A DNA stretch of 64,000 bases from Anthropogastromicrobium sp050944455 (GCA_050944455.1 JBMNRC010000009.1:32837-96836); one strand, 5' to 3'. Positions 53,758 through 62,946 are shown, numbered from the stretch's first letter. Notes: a model not told the origin generated them from the letters alone. Program-made: numbers and translations.

Positions 53758-55208
53758 CTGTCATTCCCGCCTTTTGTGCGCTCCAGCACGATCGTGGATT
53801 TTCCGCCTGATTGCGTGATCTCTTCCAGAGGGATGCCCAGCTCCCGGTGCAGGATGTCCATCACCCTGGGAGAGCAGAATCCCGCCTGGCACCGGCCCAT
53901 CCCGGCTCTGGTTCTGCGTTTTACGCCGTCCAGCGAGCGGGCGCCGAGCGGCCTGCGGATCGCGTCGATGATCTCTCCTTCCGTCACGGACTCGCAGCGG
54001 CACACAATCGTCCCGTACGCCGGATTTTTCCGGATCAGTTCGTTGCGCTCCTCAAGGGAAAGTTTTGAGGGATTGAGAATCCCTTTCCGGACCGGATTCC
54101 AGTCAGGCTTTTCCTCCAGACGCATTCTGTCCCTCAGGATTCCCGCCGCGTACCGCCCGATGGCCGGCGCGCTCGAGAGTCCCGGCGACGCGATGCCCGC
54201 GCAGTCGATCAGCGTCGGGCAGTCCTCAGCCTCCCCGATCACAAAGTCCCCGCTGTCCTCGCAGGCGCGCAGTCCCGCGAAACTCCGGATGGTTTTGCGG
54301 CGCACCGGAAGGTCCCGGACCATGGCGCTCACTTTTTCCACAATGTCGTCGAGCCCTTCCTGCGTGGTGTTGACGGCCTCCTTGTCATCCACATCCTCGG
54401 CCGTCGGCCCGACGATCAGGTTTCCGTGAACCGTCGGCGTGATAAGCACGCCTTTGCTCTGGCGTGTCGGCTGCGGGAAAATCGTGTGCGACACGAATCC
54501 GCCCATCTCCTTGTCCAGCAGATAATACTCGCCCCGCCTTGCCGTGATATGGATTTTTTTCGCGCTGGCCATGTTGTGGATCACATCCGCGTACACGCCT
54601 GCCGCGTTCACGATATACCTTGACTGGTACTCCCCGTTCGGGGTGCGGATATGCCAGACGCCGCTCTGATCGTCCCGTCTCAGGTACTCGACGGCGGTGT
54701 TCATCCGGAAATCCACGCCGTTTTCGCAGGCGTTCTCGGCCAATCCGATCGTCAGCAGGAACGGGCAGACGATCCCGGCCGTCGGGGCGTACAGCGAGCC
54801 CTGGACATTGTCCGAAAGATTCGGCTCCATGGCAAGCGTCTCCTCACGGCTCAGCAGTTTCATCCCCGGAACGCCGTTGGCTGTTCCGCGGTCGTACAGT
54901 TCCCGCAGGCCGCCGATCCGCGCGGCGTCCGTGCAGATGACCAGCGAGCCGATGCGCCGGAAGGGAACGTCCAGTTCCTCCGCGTACTGGTCCATCAGCC
55001 GGTTTCCCTCGACATTGAAGCGCGCCTTGAGGCTTCCGGGCATAGCGTCGTACCCGGCGTGCACAATCGCGGAATTTGCCTTGGAGGTTCCGACGCAGAC
55101 GTCCTCGCCTTTCTCCAGGACGCAGACCTGCGCCTTATATCTGGAGAGCTCGCGCGCGACCGCGCATCCGGTCACGCCGGCCCCGATGATCACGACATCG
55201 TAAACCAT
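53754..55208 (-). CDS. glpA: GlpA-type FAD-dependent glycerol-3-phosphate dehydrogenase family
   Basis: 484 residues. The start MVYDVVIIGAGVTGCAVARELSRY holds the FAD-binding motif. The DAO fold follows, with GYDAMPGSLKARFN and AGLRACEDSGDFVIG. The C-terminus has a BFD-like iron-sulfur region with four Cys (GTIVCRCESVTEGEI, GMGRCQAGFCSPRV). It takes electrons from glycerol-3-phosphate, or by family relation from L-2-hydroxyglutarate, to the next subunit. It is the first gene of the trio, with AAAGGAG 11 bases before the ATG. A 63-base repeat lies just upstream. Confidence 0.9.
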   Translation of the reverse strand: MVYDVVIIGAGVTGCAVARELSRYKAQVCVLEKGEDVCVGTSKANSAIVHAGYDAMPGSLKARFNVEGNRLMDQYAEELDVPFRRIGSLVICTDAARIGGLRELYDRGTANGVPGMKLLSREETLAMEPNLSDNVQGSLYAPTAGIVCPFLLTIGLAENACENGVDFRMNTAVEYLRRDDQSGVWHIRTPNGEYQSRYIVNAAGVYADVIHNMASAKKIHITARRGEYYLLDKEMGGFVSHTIFPQPTRQSKGVLITPTVHGNLIVGPTAEDVDDKEAVNTTQEGLDDIVEKVSAMVRDLPVRRKTIRSFAGLRACEDSGDFVIGEAEDCPTLIDCAGIASPGLSSAPAIGRYAAGILRDRMRLEEKPDWNPVRKGILNPSKLSLEERNELIRKNPAYGTIVCRCESVTEGEIIDAIRRPLGARSLDGVKRRTRAGMGRCQAGFCSPRVMDILHRELGIPLEEITQSGGKSTIVLERTKGGNDR

Positions 55209-55277
55209 ATCTTCTCAGCTCCTTTTTCTCCTTTTATTCCCTGTTTTTCCCTATTCCCTATTTTCCCCGTCCTATAG

Positions 55278-55415
55278 CGGAAACAGCCCGTATGTCCGGA
55301 ACATGGACCGCTGCCCTGAAGTTCTTTCCCGTCCTTACCGCGCAAACGGCCCGTACGCCCGTAACATGGACCGCCGCCCTGACGTTCTTTCCCGTCCTGC
55401 CGCGGAAACCGAAGA
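55278..55415. repeat. 62-63 base tandem repeat
   Basis: Copies start near 55278 and 55341, and a partial third near 55403. Shared blocks are ACATGGACCGC and GTTCTTTCCCGTCCT. It lies between the GlpA-type start and the GH28 end. Confidence 0.85.
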
Positions 55416-55490
55416 ACATCCGCGCGGCTCATGACGCAGGCAATGCTGCATGCGGCACAGGTTCTGATTCACGCCTTCCGTGCGCGCGGA

Positions 55491-56675
55491 TCACGCGTGA
55501 AGAAGCTCCGCATTCTTCAGGGTGAGATTGTCGATGCTGCTGACGGAGCAGACTTCCGAAGCCGCGGTCAGGCGGACGTTCTCCAGCGTCAGGTCGTGGA
55601 TCGGGTGATCCGGGATTCCGCGGACAAAGAGCCCCGTCTGATCGCTGGAGCCTGTGACATTGCGGATCACGATATTGCGGAAATCCGGCGGCGTCTCGGA
55701 TCTCCCCGGCACGCTGCTGTACTCGTAATACATGGTGACCTGGATGGCCTGGCGTTCGATATGGCTCATCTGGAAGTTCTCGAACCTGACGTCTTCAACA
55801 AAGCCGCCGCGGCCCTGGATGGACTTGATCCGGATTCCCCACATGGTCTTGTTGACGATGCAGTCATGGGCCCACACATTCCTCACTCCGCCGGACATGC
55901 CGCTCCCGATGGCCACGGCTCCGTGCCCGCCGTTCATGACGCAGCCGCGGATTTCGATATTTTCGCAGGGGATACCCACTCTCCATCCGTCCTCGCTGAT
56001 GCCCGAATTGATGGCGATGCAGTCGTCTCCCGTGTCGAACACGCAGTTCTCGATCAGGACGTTCCGGCAGGAATCCGGATTGCAGCCGTCGGTGTTCGGA
56101 CCCTGGGTATGCACTTTGACGCCGCGGACAACGACGTTCTCGCAGTACAGCGGATGAAGCGTCCACATCGGCCCGTCAATGATCGTGAAGTCTTCCATCA
56201 GGACGTCCCGGCATCGCACAAACTCGACGAAATACGGCCGCAGCGCCGCCTCCTCCGTCCCGTACACGCGCTTTTCGGGCGGGATTCCGTCCGCCTCGGC
56301 GTTTCTCAGCGCACCTGTCGCGCAGGTCGTCTTTTTGGTCCACTCCCACCACTTCTGCCCGTTTCCGATCAGAGTTCCCTTTCCGGTGATGGAAACATGC
56401 TCGCAGCCGTCCGCGTAAATCAGCGGCGAATAGTTATAGCATTCGATCCCCTCGTGGCGGGTGAAGACAACCGGCAGATAATCCTCAAACCTGTCGCTGA
56501 ACTCCAGTACCGCGCCGCTCTCCAGATGCAGCTCCATTCTGCTGCAGAAGCGGACCGGGCCCCTGGTTTTCCACCGTCCGTCCGGAATCACCACGCGGCC
56601 GCCTCCGGCGCGTGTGCAGGCCGCGACGGCTTCTTCCACCGAACCGCCGAAATCCTTCACGTTATAATCCGACAT
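55491..56675 (-). CDS. Glycoside hydrolase family 28 (polygalacturonase-like)
   Basis: 394 residues, no signal peptide, so it likely works on imported pectin fragments. All GH28 catalytic motifs are present: NTDG (194-197), the aspartate pair in TGDDC (217-218), GHG (240-242) and RIK (272-274). The right-handed beta-helix is visible as repeated V-x-V-x-N strands (VRGVKVHTQGPN, NVLIENCVFDTG). The family hydrolyses polygalacturonan or rhamnogalacturonan. GGAGGG precedes the start. No pectin genes are adjacent; the GH2 and GH43 genes elsewhere in the window fit plant cell-wall use. Confidence 0.93.
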   Translation of the reverse strand: MSDYNVKDFGGSVEEAVAACTRAGGGRVVIPDGRWKTRGPVRFCSRMELHLESGAVLEFSDRFEDYLPVVFTRHEGIECYNYSPLIYADGCEHVSITGKGTLIGNGQKWWEWTKKTTCATGALRNAEADGIPPEKRVYGTEEAALRPYFVEFVRCRDVLMEDFTIIDGPMWTLHPLYCENVVVRGVKVHTQGPNTDGCNPDSCRNVLIENCVFDTGDDCIAINSGISEDGWRVGIPCENIEIRGCVMNGGHGAVAIGSGMSGGVRNVWAHDCIVNKTMWGIRIKSIQGRGGFVEDVRFENFQMSHIERQAIQVTMYYEYSSVPGRSETPPDFRNIVIRNVTGSSDQTGLFVRGIPDHPIHDLTLENVRLTAASEVCSVSSIDNLTLKNAELLHA

Positions 56676-57104
56676 ATCTTCCCTCCATTTGTGCTGTTCA
56701 CGCAGATCTTTCTCCGACGTGGAAAACCGGCCTTTCCGGGCAGTCGGCAGTCAATGTACCGTTGTGCCGGACGCGGATATTCCCTAATGTAGGCGCTTTG
56801 TTCCGGCGCGGATTTCCTGGTCTGCAGGAAACCGGCAAGTCGGTTCACCGGCCTTTCAGGCGCGGATATACCCCTCAATGCGGGTGTATTTTTCCACACG
56901 GATTTTTTCTGTATTTATGATAATTCATCATACCATAAAAAGCCATCCGCGCATATCCACTGCTGCCCGCGGGTATTCCGCCGTCATCTCGCAGCCATTC
57001 CGCCGCCATGCCGCTGTCATTCCGCCGCTATTCCGCTGTCATTCCGCTGCCATACTGCTGTCATTCCGACGTCATTCCGCTGCTACCTGGCGCCATTCCG
57101 CCGG
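56676..57104. repeat. Spacer with short GCTGTCATTCC repeats
   Basis: The spacer upstream of the GH28 gene holds an inverted repeat TATGAT/ATCATA (56916-56932) in an AT-rich patch, possibly near its promoter. From about 56990 to 57100 a degenerate 15-18 base repeat around GCTGTCATTCCGCCG occurs at least five times. No gene was found. Confidence 0.6.
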
Positions 57105-57635
57105 TCAGTCGGAATCCATCTGGATCTGGCAGGAGCGCATGGTTTCGAGCGCCGCCTCATGCTTCCGCGGCGTCACGCCCGCGCAGCAGGACGGATCCAC
57201 GGAAATTTTCACCTCTGGAAGAAACGCCTTGAGCAGAAGCGCATTGGAGATCACGCAGATATCCGTGCACAGGCCGATCAGCTCGATCTCCAGCGGGCCC
57301 TCCTGCGCCAGTTTTTTCATCGCTTCCGCCAGTTGTACAGAGCCGAAGGTCGGCTTGTCGAAAATGTGATCCCCGGGAATCAACGCGGCAATCTCCGGGC
57401 GGATCTGCCACCCTTCCGTTCCCCGGACGCAGTGGACAACCGGCAGGTACTTTCCCTCCTGCGTCTCCAGGTAATTTTCCGGGTGCGTATCCCTCGTCGC
57501 GTAGACGTTTTCCGCCGGATATTCCCTGATCTTTTTCACCGCGGCGGGAATGATCGCCTCCGCTTCAGGCGTTCCGAGCGCGCCGTCGATAAAATCGTTC
57601 TGCAGATCCACCGCAATCAGAACTTTTCTTGCCAT
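57105..57635 (-). CDS. Nicotinamidase-like cysteine hydrolase
   Basis: 177 residues from ATG 57635. The isochorismatase/nicotinamidase fold is shown by the catalytic triad: Asp10 in AVDLQNDF, Lys94 in FDKPTFGS and Cys127 in LCTDICV. Metal-binding residues fit TRDTHPENY. Nicotinamidases hydrolyse nicotinamide to nicotinate for NAD recycling; relatives act on other amides. AGGAGG lies seven bases before this ATG. A much longer upstream frame exists but has a Gly/Arg-rich sequence unlike the family. Confidence 0.87.
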   Translation of the reverse strand: MARKVLIAVDLQNDFIDGALGTPEAEAIIPAAVKKIREYPAENVYATRDTHPENYLETQEGKYLPVVHCVRGTEGWQIRPEIAALIPGDHIFDKPTFGSVQLAEAMKKLAQEGPLEIELIGLCTDICVISNALLLKAFLPEVKISVDPSCCAGVTPRKHEAALETMRSCQIQMDSD

Positions 57636-57989
57636 GTCCATCCTCCTCATTCTCATTGAACGCCGCAGGTTCAGCCTGATCTGTATACCCTGTCCGGCAT
57701 CCGCCGGCCTAAAGCAGGCGCATGCAATCCGCAGCAGCTGGAAACAGACACGCAGCGGTATGGAATATCCACCCGCAGCAGGCTTTTGTGGAAGGGGACT
57801 CCATCTCCCGCCGGCAGCGCGGCGTCGTCCCGGCCGTCCCTCCATGCTGGAGCCTGCGTCTGCCTGATCTTCCGCGCCCCCGCGGCTGTCCGGTCTTCCG
57901 CGGCACCGTGCTGCCCGGTCCGCACCGTCAGCCTGACCCGCTGTGACTGCACAGGATGCCGGCTTTCCCGGCCCGGCAAAAACTGCTCA
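57636..57989. other. Divergent spacer, no gene seen
   Basis: GC-rich DNA between the nicotinamidase-like gene and the promoter of the sulfhydrylase gene. Short frames on both strands lack ribosome sites. Confidence 0.4.
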
Positions 57990-58133
57990 TTGTGAATCAA
58001 TTTCCCCCGGGCTATAATAAAAGCATATTGAATACTCAGGCGTCCGCCGCCGGCGGGCGCGGGGCCCGGGCCTCAGCCTTTATCGGACCCGTACTAAGGA
58101 TATCACAAACCTGAGAATACGGAGGTGCATTTC
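57990..58133 (+). promoter_or_regulatory. Promoter and structured leader of the sulfhydrylase gene
   Basis: TTGTGA (57990-57995) and TATAAT (58013-58018) are spaced by 17. The leader (about 58025-58133) is GC-rich at first. CCGTA pairs with TACGG immediately next to the GGAGG ribosome site, and an alternative CTCAG/CTGAG pairing spans the same sequence, so the ribosome site could switch between free and hidden. It does not match the S-box (SAM-I) consensus I know. Confidence 0.5.
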
Positions 58134-59435
58134 ATGGCAGAGAAAAACGGAATCGGAACGGAGTGCGTCCAGGCCGGCTATCATCCCGGCAACGGCGAGC
58201 CCAGGGAAATCCCGATTTACCAGTCCACCACATTCAAATACGATACCAGCGAAGATATGGGGAAGCTGTTCGACCTGCAGGCGTCCGGCTACTTCTACTC
58301 CCGGCTGCAGAATCCGACCAACGACTACGTCGCCGCGAAGATCGCCGCTCTCGAAGGCGGAACAGCGGCAATGCTCACCGCCTCGGGCCAGTCCGCGAAC
58401 TTCCTCGCCCTCTTCAACATCTGCGAAGCCGGAAGCCACGTGGTCGCCTCCAGCTCGATCTACGGCGGGACCTTCAACCTGCTGAACGTCACCATGAAGA
58501 AGATGGGCATCGACTGCACCTTCGTCTCCCCGGACGCCTCCGAGGAAGAACTCAACGCGGCTTTCCGTCCCAACACCCGGGCGATGTTCGGCGAAACGAT
58601 CGCCAACCCGGCGCTGACGGTTCTGGACATTGAACTGTTCGCCAGAGTGGCTCACGCCCACGACGTACCGCTGATCGTCGACAACACTTTCCCGACTCCG
58701 GTCAACTGCAGGCCGATCGAGTGGGGCGCCGATATCGTGACGCACTCCACCACCAAATACATGGACGGGCACGGCGCGGCTCTCGGCGGCGCCATCGTGG
58801 ACGCCGGGAAGTTTGACTGGATGGCCCACAAGGACCTGTTCCCGGGCCTCACCACGCCGGACGAATCCTACCACGGGATCGTCTACGCGGAAAAGTTCGG
58901 CAAGGAAGGCGCCTTCATCACCAAGGCGACCAGCCAGCTGATGCGCGACCTCGGGCCGATGCAGTCTCCGCAGAACGCCTTCTACCTGAACCTCGGCCTG
59001 GAGTCGCTGCACGTCAGGATGCCAAGGCACGTCGAAAACGCCCAGGCCTGCGCCGAGTTCCTTCAGCGGCAGCCTGAGGTTACGTTTGTCAACTATCCGG
59101 GGCTCCCGGGAAACAAATACTATGAGAGGGCGAAAAAGTATCTGCCGCACGGCGGATGCGGCGTCGTAACCTTCGAGCTGAAGGGCGGACGTCCGGCGGC
59201 CGAGGCCTTCATGAAAGACCTGAAGCTGATCGCGATCGAGACTCACGTGGCCGACGCGAGAAGCTGCTGCCTGAACCCGGCGACTTCCACGCACCGCCAG
59301 CTCACGGACGAACAGCTCGTCGAGGCCGGCGTGCCGGCCGGGCTGATCCGCCTGTCCTGCGGACTGGAAGACAAGGAAGACCTGATCCGGGACCTGCGCC
59401 AGGCGCTGGACGCGACAGGAAGCGCCGCAAACTAA
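58134..59435 (+). CDS. metY: O-acetylhomoserine sulfhydrylase (aminocarboxypropyltransferase)
   Basis: 433 residues, normal for this PLP enzyme. It makes homocysteine (or cysteine) from O-acetylhomoserine and sulfide. The PLP lysine is Lys208 in THSTTKYMDGHG. Other family motifs are YSRLQNPTNDYVA, ASGQSANFLAL, VDNTFPTPVNCRP and the final GLIRLSCGLEDKEDLI. ATG 58134 has GGAGG eight bases upstream. A leader with possible translational control precedes it, and a strong terminator follows. It is monocistronic. Confidence 0.95.
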   Translation: MAEKNGIGTECVQAGYHPGNGEPREIPIYQSTTFKYDTSEDMGKLFDLQASGYFYSRLQNPTNDYVAAKIAALEGGTAAMLTASGQSANFLALFNICEAGSHVVASSSIYGGTFNLLNVTMKKMGIDCTFVSPDASEEELNAAFRPNTRAMFGETIANPALTVLDIELFARVAHAHDVPLIVDNTFPTPVNCRPIEWGADIVTHSTTKYMDGHGAALGGAIVDAGKFDWMAHKDLFPGLTTPDESYHGIVYAEKFGKEGAFITKATSQLMRDLGPMQSPQNAFYLNLGLESLHVRMPRHVENAQACAEFLQRQPEVTFVNYPGLPGNKYYERAKKYLPHGGCGVVTFELKGGRPAAEAFMKDLKLIAIETHVADARSCCLNPATSTHRQLTDEQLVEAGVPAGLIRLSCGLEDKEDLIRDLRQALDATGSAAN

Positions 59436-59509
59436 AGGTAACCGGCATTGCCCGCGCGATGAGCAATTGCCGCGTCAATAGCGGCGATAACTGCTTCAGG
59501 CATCCTATC

Positions 59510-59557
59510 GGAAACGGCGTGGAAGATGAACTCTTCCACGCCGTTTCCGTTTTTTAT
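59510..59557 (+). terminator. Terminator of metY
   Basis: A perfect 16-base stem (GGAAACGGCGTGGAAG, 59510-59525, with its complement 59533-59548), a seven-base loop and then GTTTTTTATT. Confidence 0.92.
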
Positions 59558-59633
59558 TCTCACACTTTTTCTATTTTTATGCGGAGCAGCCGCCCTCTGC
59601 TCAGGTTTCCATCCGGCCTGCCGCCCGCGCGGT

Positions 59634-61016
59634 TCATTCGTCTGAGTCGTCCTGTTCCTGCTTCTGCCAGACGCGGACCATGACTTTCCGGCACCGCTCC
59701 TTAATTCCGGCAATATCGCCGTTCTCCGGGCACTGATGATGATAAGCCTCCGTCCTGGCGCATCTGGTCAGGCGGATGCAGTCCGGAAGAATCGGGCACT
59801 CCCCGCAGACCGGCGTCTCTCCATCCTCCTCATACCAGCTGTCGTACAACGCCTGACCAGTGATTCCGTCCCGCACGTTTCCGCAGTCCTCAGCGCAGAA
59901 ATGCTCGCACCGGCCCAGTATTCCGACCGGATTGATCATTATGCTCCCTCTGGTATCCGCCATGCAGTAATGGTACCGGACGCGCCTGAAACTCCCGGGA
60001 TACCCGTCCGGCTTCCGGAGACCTGATTTTTCGATGGCTTCATTCAGTCCGTTCAACTGCGTACGCAGATCAGGGACCGTGTTGAATTCAAAAAGGAGCG
60101 CCGCGTACACCTTCAGATTTTCCTGCCCGGCGTATTCCCGGCCAAGAAAGTGGATGAGCGAAGCCAGGTCTTCACCGTTCTTTCTCCCCAGATTCAGGCG
60201 GATCGTCACTCTGACGCCTCTCTGCAGCAGCAGGTGAATGTTTCGGATCACTCTCCTGAACGGGCTTTCGCCGGCGCTGCCCTCCGCCGCCTGATAGTGT
60301 TTCACCCGGTTGTAGGTATTTTCCGTTCCGTCCAGGGTGATCTGGATATCCTTGAGATGCCACTGGGACACCGCCCTGTCGGCCATCTCCTCATCAAAAA
60401 GATAGCCGTTGGAGACCATAGAACTGGTGAACTCCCTGTCGCTGAGTTTCCCGGTGATGAGGTCGATCATCTCCGCATTGCAGAGGGGCTCCCCACCGAA
60501 CCACCGGAGGGAGAACTTCTTCGACGCTGTGCGGCGGATATACTCCACAATTTCCAGAGCCGTCTCCTCCGTCATGCGGGGCTGCTCCATCCCCTTTTCG
60601 TAGCAATAATAGCACCGGGCGTTGCATTCCATGGTCGGGAGAATCGTGTAGCCGCTCAGCCGGCCTGAGCGCTCGCCGAAAAGCTTCGCGGTGCCGCGGA
60701 GCGGCTCAATGAGTTCTTTTTCCGCACAGCCGTCCGGAACCAGAAACCAATGCTCAGCCAGATACCGGAAGGCATCCCCCGTAAGATCTCCCGGCCGGAT
60801 GTCTTCCGTCCGCACGGTGTTGCCGGTGTTGCCGCTTTTGCTGTCTTCGTCGGTCAGGAGAACCATTTCTTTGGTGAGAACGTTATAGCAGAGCGTCCCC
60901 TCCGGAACACTTTCCGTCACGCTGTATCGGATCCACCGATAGGTTTCTCCCTCTTTCCATTCCTGCTGCTTCAGCGCGATGCGCACGGCCGGATCCGGTT
61001 TCTGGCAAACAATCAT
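59634..61016 (-). CDS. Radical SAM/SPASM peptide maturase
   Basis: 460 residues from ATG 61016. The N-terminal 110 (YNVLTKEMVLLT, FRYLAEHWFLVPDG) resemble the peptide-engaging domain of SPASM maturases. The radical SAM cluster motif CNARCYYC has Cys131, 135 and 138. SAM-binding features are WFGGEPLCN and SMVSNGYLFDEE. The C-terminal SPASM region has many Cys (GRCEHFCAEDCGN, CGECPILPDCIRL, RCART, HHQCP), enough for two extra iron-sulfur clusters. Such enzymes install thioether, C-C or related cross-links in ribosomal peptides. Precursor genes lie upstream on the same strand. GGGGAAG precedes the start. Confidence 0.92.
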   Translation of the reverse strand: MIVCQKPDPAVRIALKQQEWKEGETYRWIRYSVTESVPEGTLCYNVLTKEMVLLTDEDSKSGNTGNTVRTEDIRPGDLTGDAFRYLAEHWFLVPDGCAEKELIEPLRGTAKLFGERSGRLSGYTILPTMECNARCYYCYEKGMEQPRMTEETALEIVEYIRRTASKKFSLRWFGGEPLCNAEMIDLITGKLSDREFTSSMVSNGYLFDEEMADRAVSQWHLKDIQITLDGTENTYNRVKHYQAAEGSAGESPFRRVIRNIHLLLQRGVRVTIRLNLGRKNGEDLASLIHFLGREYAGQENLKVYAALLFEFNTVPDLRTQLNGLNEAIEKSGLRKPDGYPGSFRRVRYHYCMADTRGSIMINPVGILGRCEHFCAEDCGNVRDGITGQALYDSWYEEDGETPVCGECPILPDCIRLTRCARTEAYHHQCPENGDIAGIKERCRKVMVRVWQKQEQDDSDE

Positions 61017-61378
61017 CTTTACTTCCCCTTGTGCTGTTTTGCTCTCTCTTGATCTGTTTTCTTTTCCCTTGTGCCGCGCCGTCCGAAAATCCTTAAAACT
61101 TTTCCCCGGCACCCGGCACGGCCGGGCATCCTTCCCCCGGCTGCCCGTTTTTCACAGCATGTGCGGCCTGCCCTGAGGCAGACCGCACATACCAGTTCCG
61201 TTTAGGTTGATTGTACCATTCCGGCCTGATATAGGCAAGCGGGCGTTCTGCCGCGCCGTATGGAATTCTTCGGTCCCGGGCGGCACGGATTTTCCGCCTG
61301 CCTGCTGCAGTACCGCACGGCCGCTTTTGCCGCCCGGCTTTTTCAGCCCCTCGTGAAACTTTTTTCAGCTTTTTCCCT
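61017..61378. other. Spacer between kinase-like and maturase genes, with hairpin
   Basis: About 360 bases. ATGTGCGGCCTGCC (61159-61172) pairs with 61177-61190, with one mismatch and a CTGA loop, a strong hairpin without a U-run. It could separate the maturase mRNA from that of the kinase-like gene or stabilise it. Short frames here show no ribosome site. Confidence 0.5.
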
Positions 61379-62149
61379 TCAGTCCGGGCAGTCCGCCGCC
61401 GCATCGCCTCTCATTCCGTTGTACGCCGTCCACACGGCTTCCCTGCTGATCGTACATTCCAGATGATAAAGCCCGGTCTTCGTGATCAGTCTGTCCGCAA
61501 GGCTGATCGCCCTGAGCCTGTACTGCGGCTCCCGGGGATAATAAACCGAATTGAGAATGGACTTCAGCCTCTCTGTGTTCCCCTGTATGGGGAAAATCCT
61601 GTCTGACGTTCCGCGGTGGAGCGCCGCGATCGCGCAGAGCGGAACGGAGGTATTCGTATCCAAATGTTCCTTCCCGTTCCACGGCGAACCGCAGGCCATG
61701 GCGCTGCCGTCGGCGGGCACCCGGACCAGCGGCATATCATCATTCACCATAAAGGTCCTGTCAGGGAAGCACTCCCGCCACAGGCGCGAATGCGTGGACT
61801 TTCCGGTACCGCTTTTCGCGGTAAACAGATACCCCACGCCATCCAGTGCAATACAGGAGCCATGAAAAAGCAGAGTGTCATATTCGAGGAGCTTATGGGC
61901 GATTTTCTGCCGGATCGCTAACAGCTCCATATCCGCTTCCGGAAAACAGCGGACCGTCCGACCTGCCAGCCTGTCGTTCTCCGCCATGTCGCGGCGGGCC
62001 GCGTCAATATCCGAAGGCTCAGCCGAAACGGAAAAGTCCACCGGGCTGTCATTTTTAATTCTGTATTTCTGACAATACTCTCTGGCGAGGCCGTGGACGG
62101 AAAATATCCTGATCCGGCGGCCCGCAAGACATACGCAAAATTCATCCAT
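61379..62149 (-). CDS. HPr-kinase-like P-loop protein of the peptide cluster
   Basis: 256 residues from ATG 62149. The P-loop AKSGTGKST (about 111-119) is followed by FMVNDDMPLVR, and a conserved LLFHGSCIAL lies before it, matching the HprK/PEPCK-like kinases. Similar proteins in lasso and radical-SAM peptide clusters phosphorylate or otherwise act on precursors; a classical HprK hexamer N-domain is absent. The C-terminal part has HRGTSDRIFPIQGN and LYHLECTISREAVW. It lies between the precursor genes and the maturase gene. The ribosome site is weak, so the start could be the TTG at 62176. Confidence 0.75.
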   Translation of the reverse strand: MDEFCVCLAGRRIRIFSVHGLAREYCQKYRIKNDSPVDFSVSAEPSDIDAARRDMAENDRLAGRTVRCFPEADMELLAIRQKIAHKLLEYDTLLFHGSCIALDGVGYLFTAKSGTGKSTHSRLWRECFPDRTFMVNDDMPLVRVPADGSAMACGSPWNGKEHLDTNTSVPLCAIAALHRGTSDRIFPIQGNTERLKSILNSVYYPREPQYRLRAISLADRLITKTGLYHLECTISREAVWTAYNGMRGDAAADCPD

Positions 62150-62449
62150 TAATTTTTCCACACGGCAAACGCGCAATATTCACTCGGTTTCGCGCAAGCC
62201 AGACGCGAAACCCACTCACTGATTTTATGTGCTTAATATACACGATCAGTCAAATTTTGTGTGAAATATTTACGCAAAACTTCAGGTGAAATCCGGAATC
62301 CGCTTTCCATGCACAGAGGCAAATATGAATTCCACCCGTCACTCCGTTCCACTGGCAAAAAATGCTCCCTGCAGGACCGCCAGATGAACAGGCAGATCCG
62401 GCAAAGAGCATCTCTTTGTCCCATTGATCAGATTTAAAAATCAGGCTGA
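62150..62449. other. Spacer between precursor 1 and the kinase-like gene
   Basis: AT-rich with GC patches. A 63-codon minus-strand frame (62424-62233) has no ribosome site; its last third (FRISPEVLRKYFTQNLTD) looks protein-like and could be a gene remnant. No terminator is seen, so read-through from precursor 1 is possible. Confidence 0.4.
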
Positions 62450-62596
62450 TCAGCCAAAAATGACGCCATCAGACGTGCATGAGCTGCCAACGCCGGCGCA
62501 GTCTACGCAATTCTGGCTCTGGCCGCCGATCGTTGTCGTCAGCACTTCCTCATCCAGATTGATAATCTCAATCTGCGGAATTTCAAATTTTTTCAT
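62450..62596 (-). CDS. Precursor peptide 1 of the radical-SAM cluster (48 residues)
   Basis: 48 residues. The leader MKKFEIPQIEIINLDEEVL is followed by a core beginning TTTIGG and containing three Cys (NCVDCAGVGSSC), ending SDGVIFG. The leader matches precursors 2 and 3 in positions 1-4, in Pro7, and in the acidic/hydrophobic pattern. It is too short for routine gene callers. GAAGGTGG lies before ATG 62596. The three Cys, with Ser/Thr and Gly around them, fit thioether-type or similar cross-linking. It has a promoter of its own at 62805-62833. Confidence 0.82.
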   Translation of the reverse strand: MKKFEIPQIEIINLDEEVLTTTIGGQSQNCVDCAGVGSSCTSDGVIFG

Positions 62597-62804
62597 TCAG
62601 ATCCACCTTCCCTTTTCCCATTACCAGTTTGATGCGGCAGCAGCCCGCTGCCGGTCTCAGACACATGCGCGGTTTTATAGAAATAAGGATTCCGCGCAAA
62701 GCGAACGGCTGTTACTGTCCCTGCCGTTCTCCTCCGGCTCATAATAAGCATTTCAGATCCGAAGAAGAAACTCAGGCGGAAAAACTTTCAGACTGCCTGA
62801 TCTG
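62597..62804 (-). promoter_or_regulatory. Leader of precursor 1, duplicate of the precursor 3 leader
   Basis: About 200 transcribed bases before precursor 1. Blocks match the region before precursor 3: GATTCCGCG with GTCCCTGCCGTTCT, then ATCCGAAGAAGA and TCATACAGAAAA, in the same order and spacing. The 11-base inverted repeat seen before precursor 3 is only weakly kept here. It may hold a conserved regulatory RNA. Confidence 0.5.
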
Positions 62805-62833
62805 ATTTTATCTCATACAGAAAATTTTAGCAA
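62805..62833 (-). promoter_or_regulatory. Promoter for precursor 1
   Basis: On the minus strand TTGCTA (62828-62833) and TAAAAT (62805-62810) are spaced by 17, in the most AT-rich part of the window. The equivalent position before precursor 3 has a similar pair. Confidence 0.55.
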
Positions 62834-62946
62834 TACTATATACAGAAAATGCAATGATAAACATTAGTTGTAAAATAATGTTTACATAATTATACATTTT
62901 GCTTTCGTCAAACGAATGATATCGCCATTATCTATATTTTAAGGGT

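Noticed and set aside
52846..54429. 527-codon plus-strand frame
   Set aside because: Antisense across the boundary of two overlapping flavoprotein genes.
61093..61404. 103-codon minus-strand frame between kinase-like and maturase genes
   Set aside because: It overlaps the kinase-like gene end, includes the hairpin and is Lys/Arg/Gly-rich without motif.
62233..62424. 63-codon minus-strand frame after precursor 1
   Set aside because: No ribosome site; part of it looks protein-like, so it is kept only as a possible remnant in the spacer entry.
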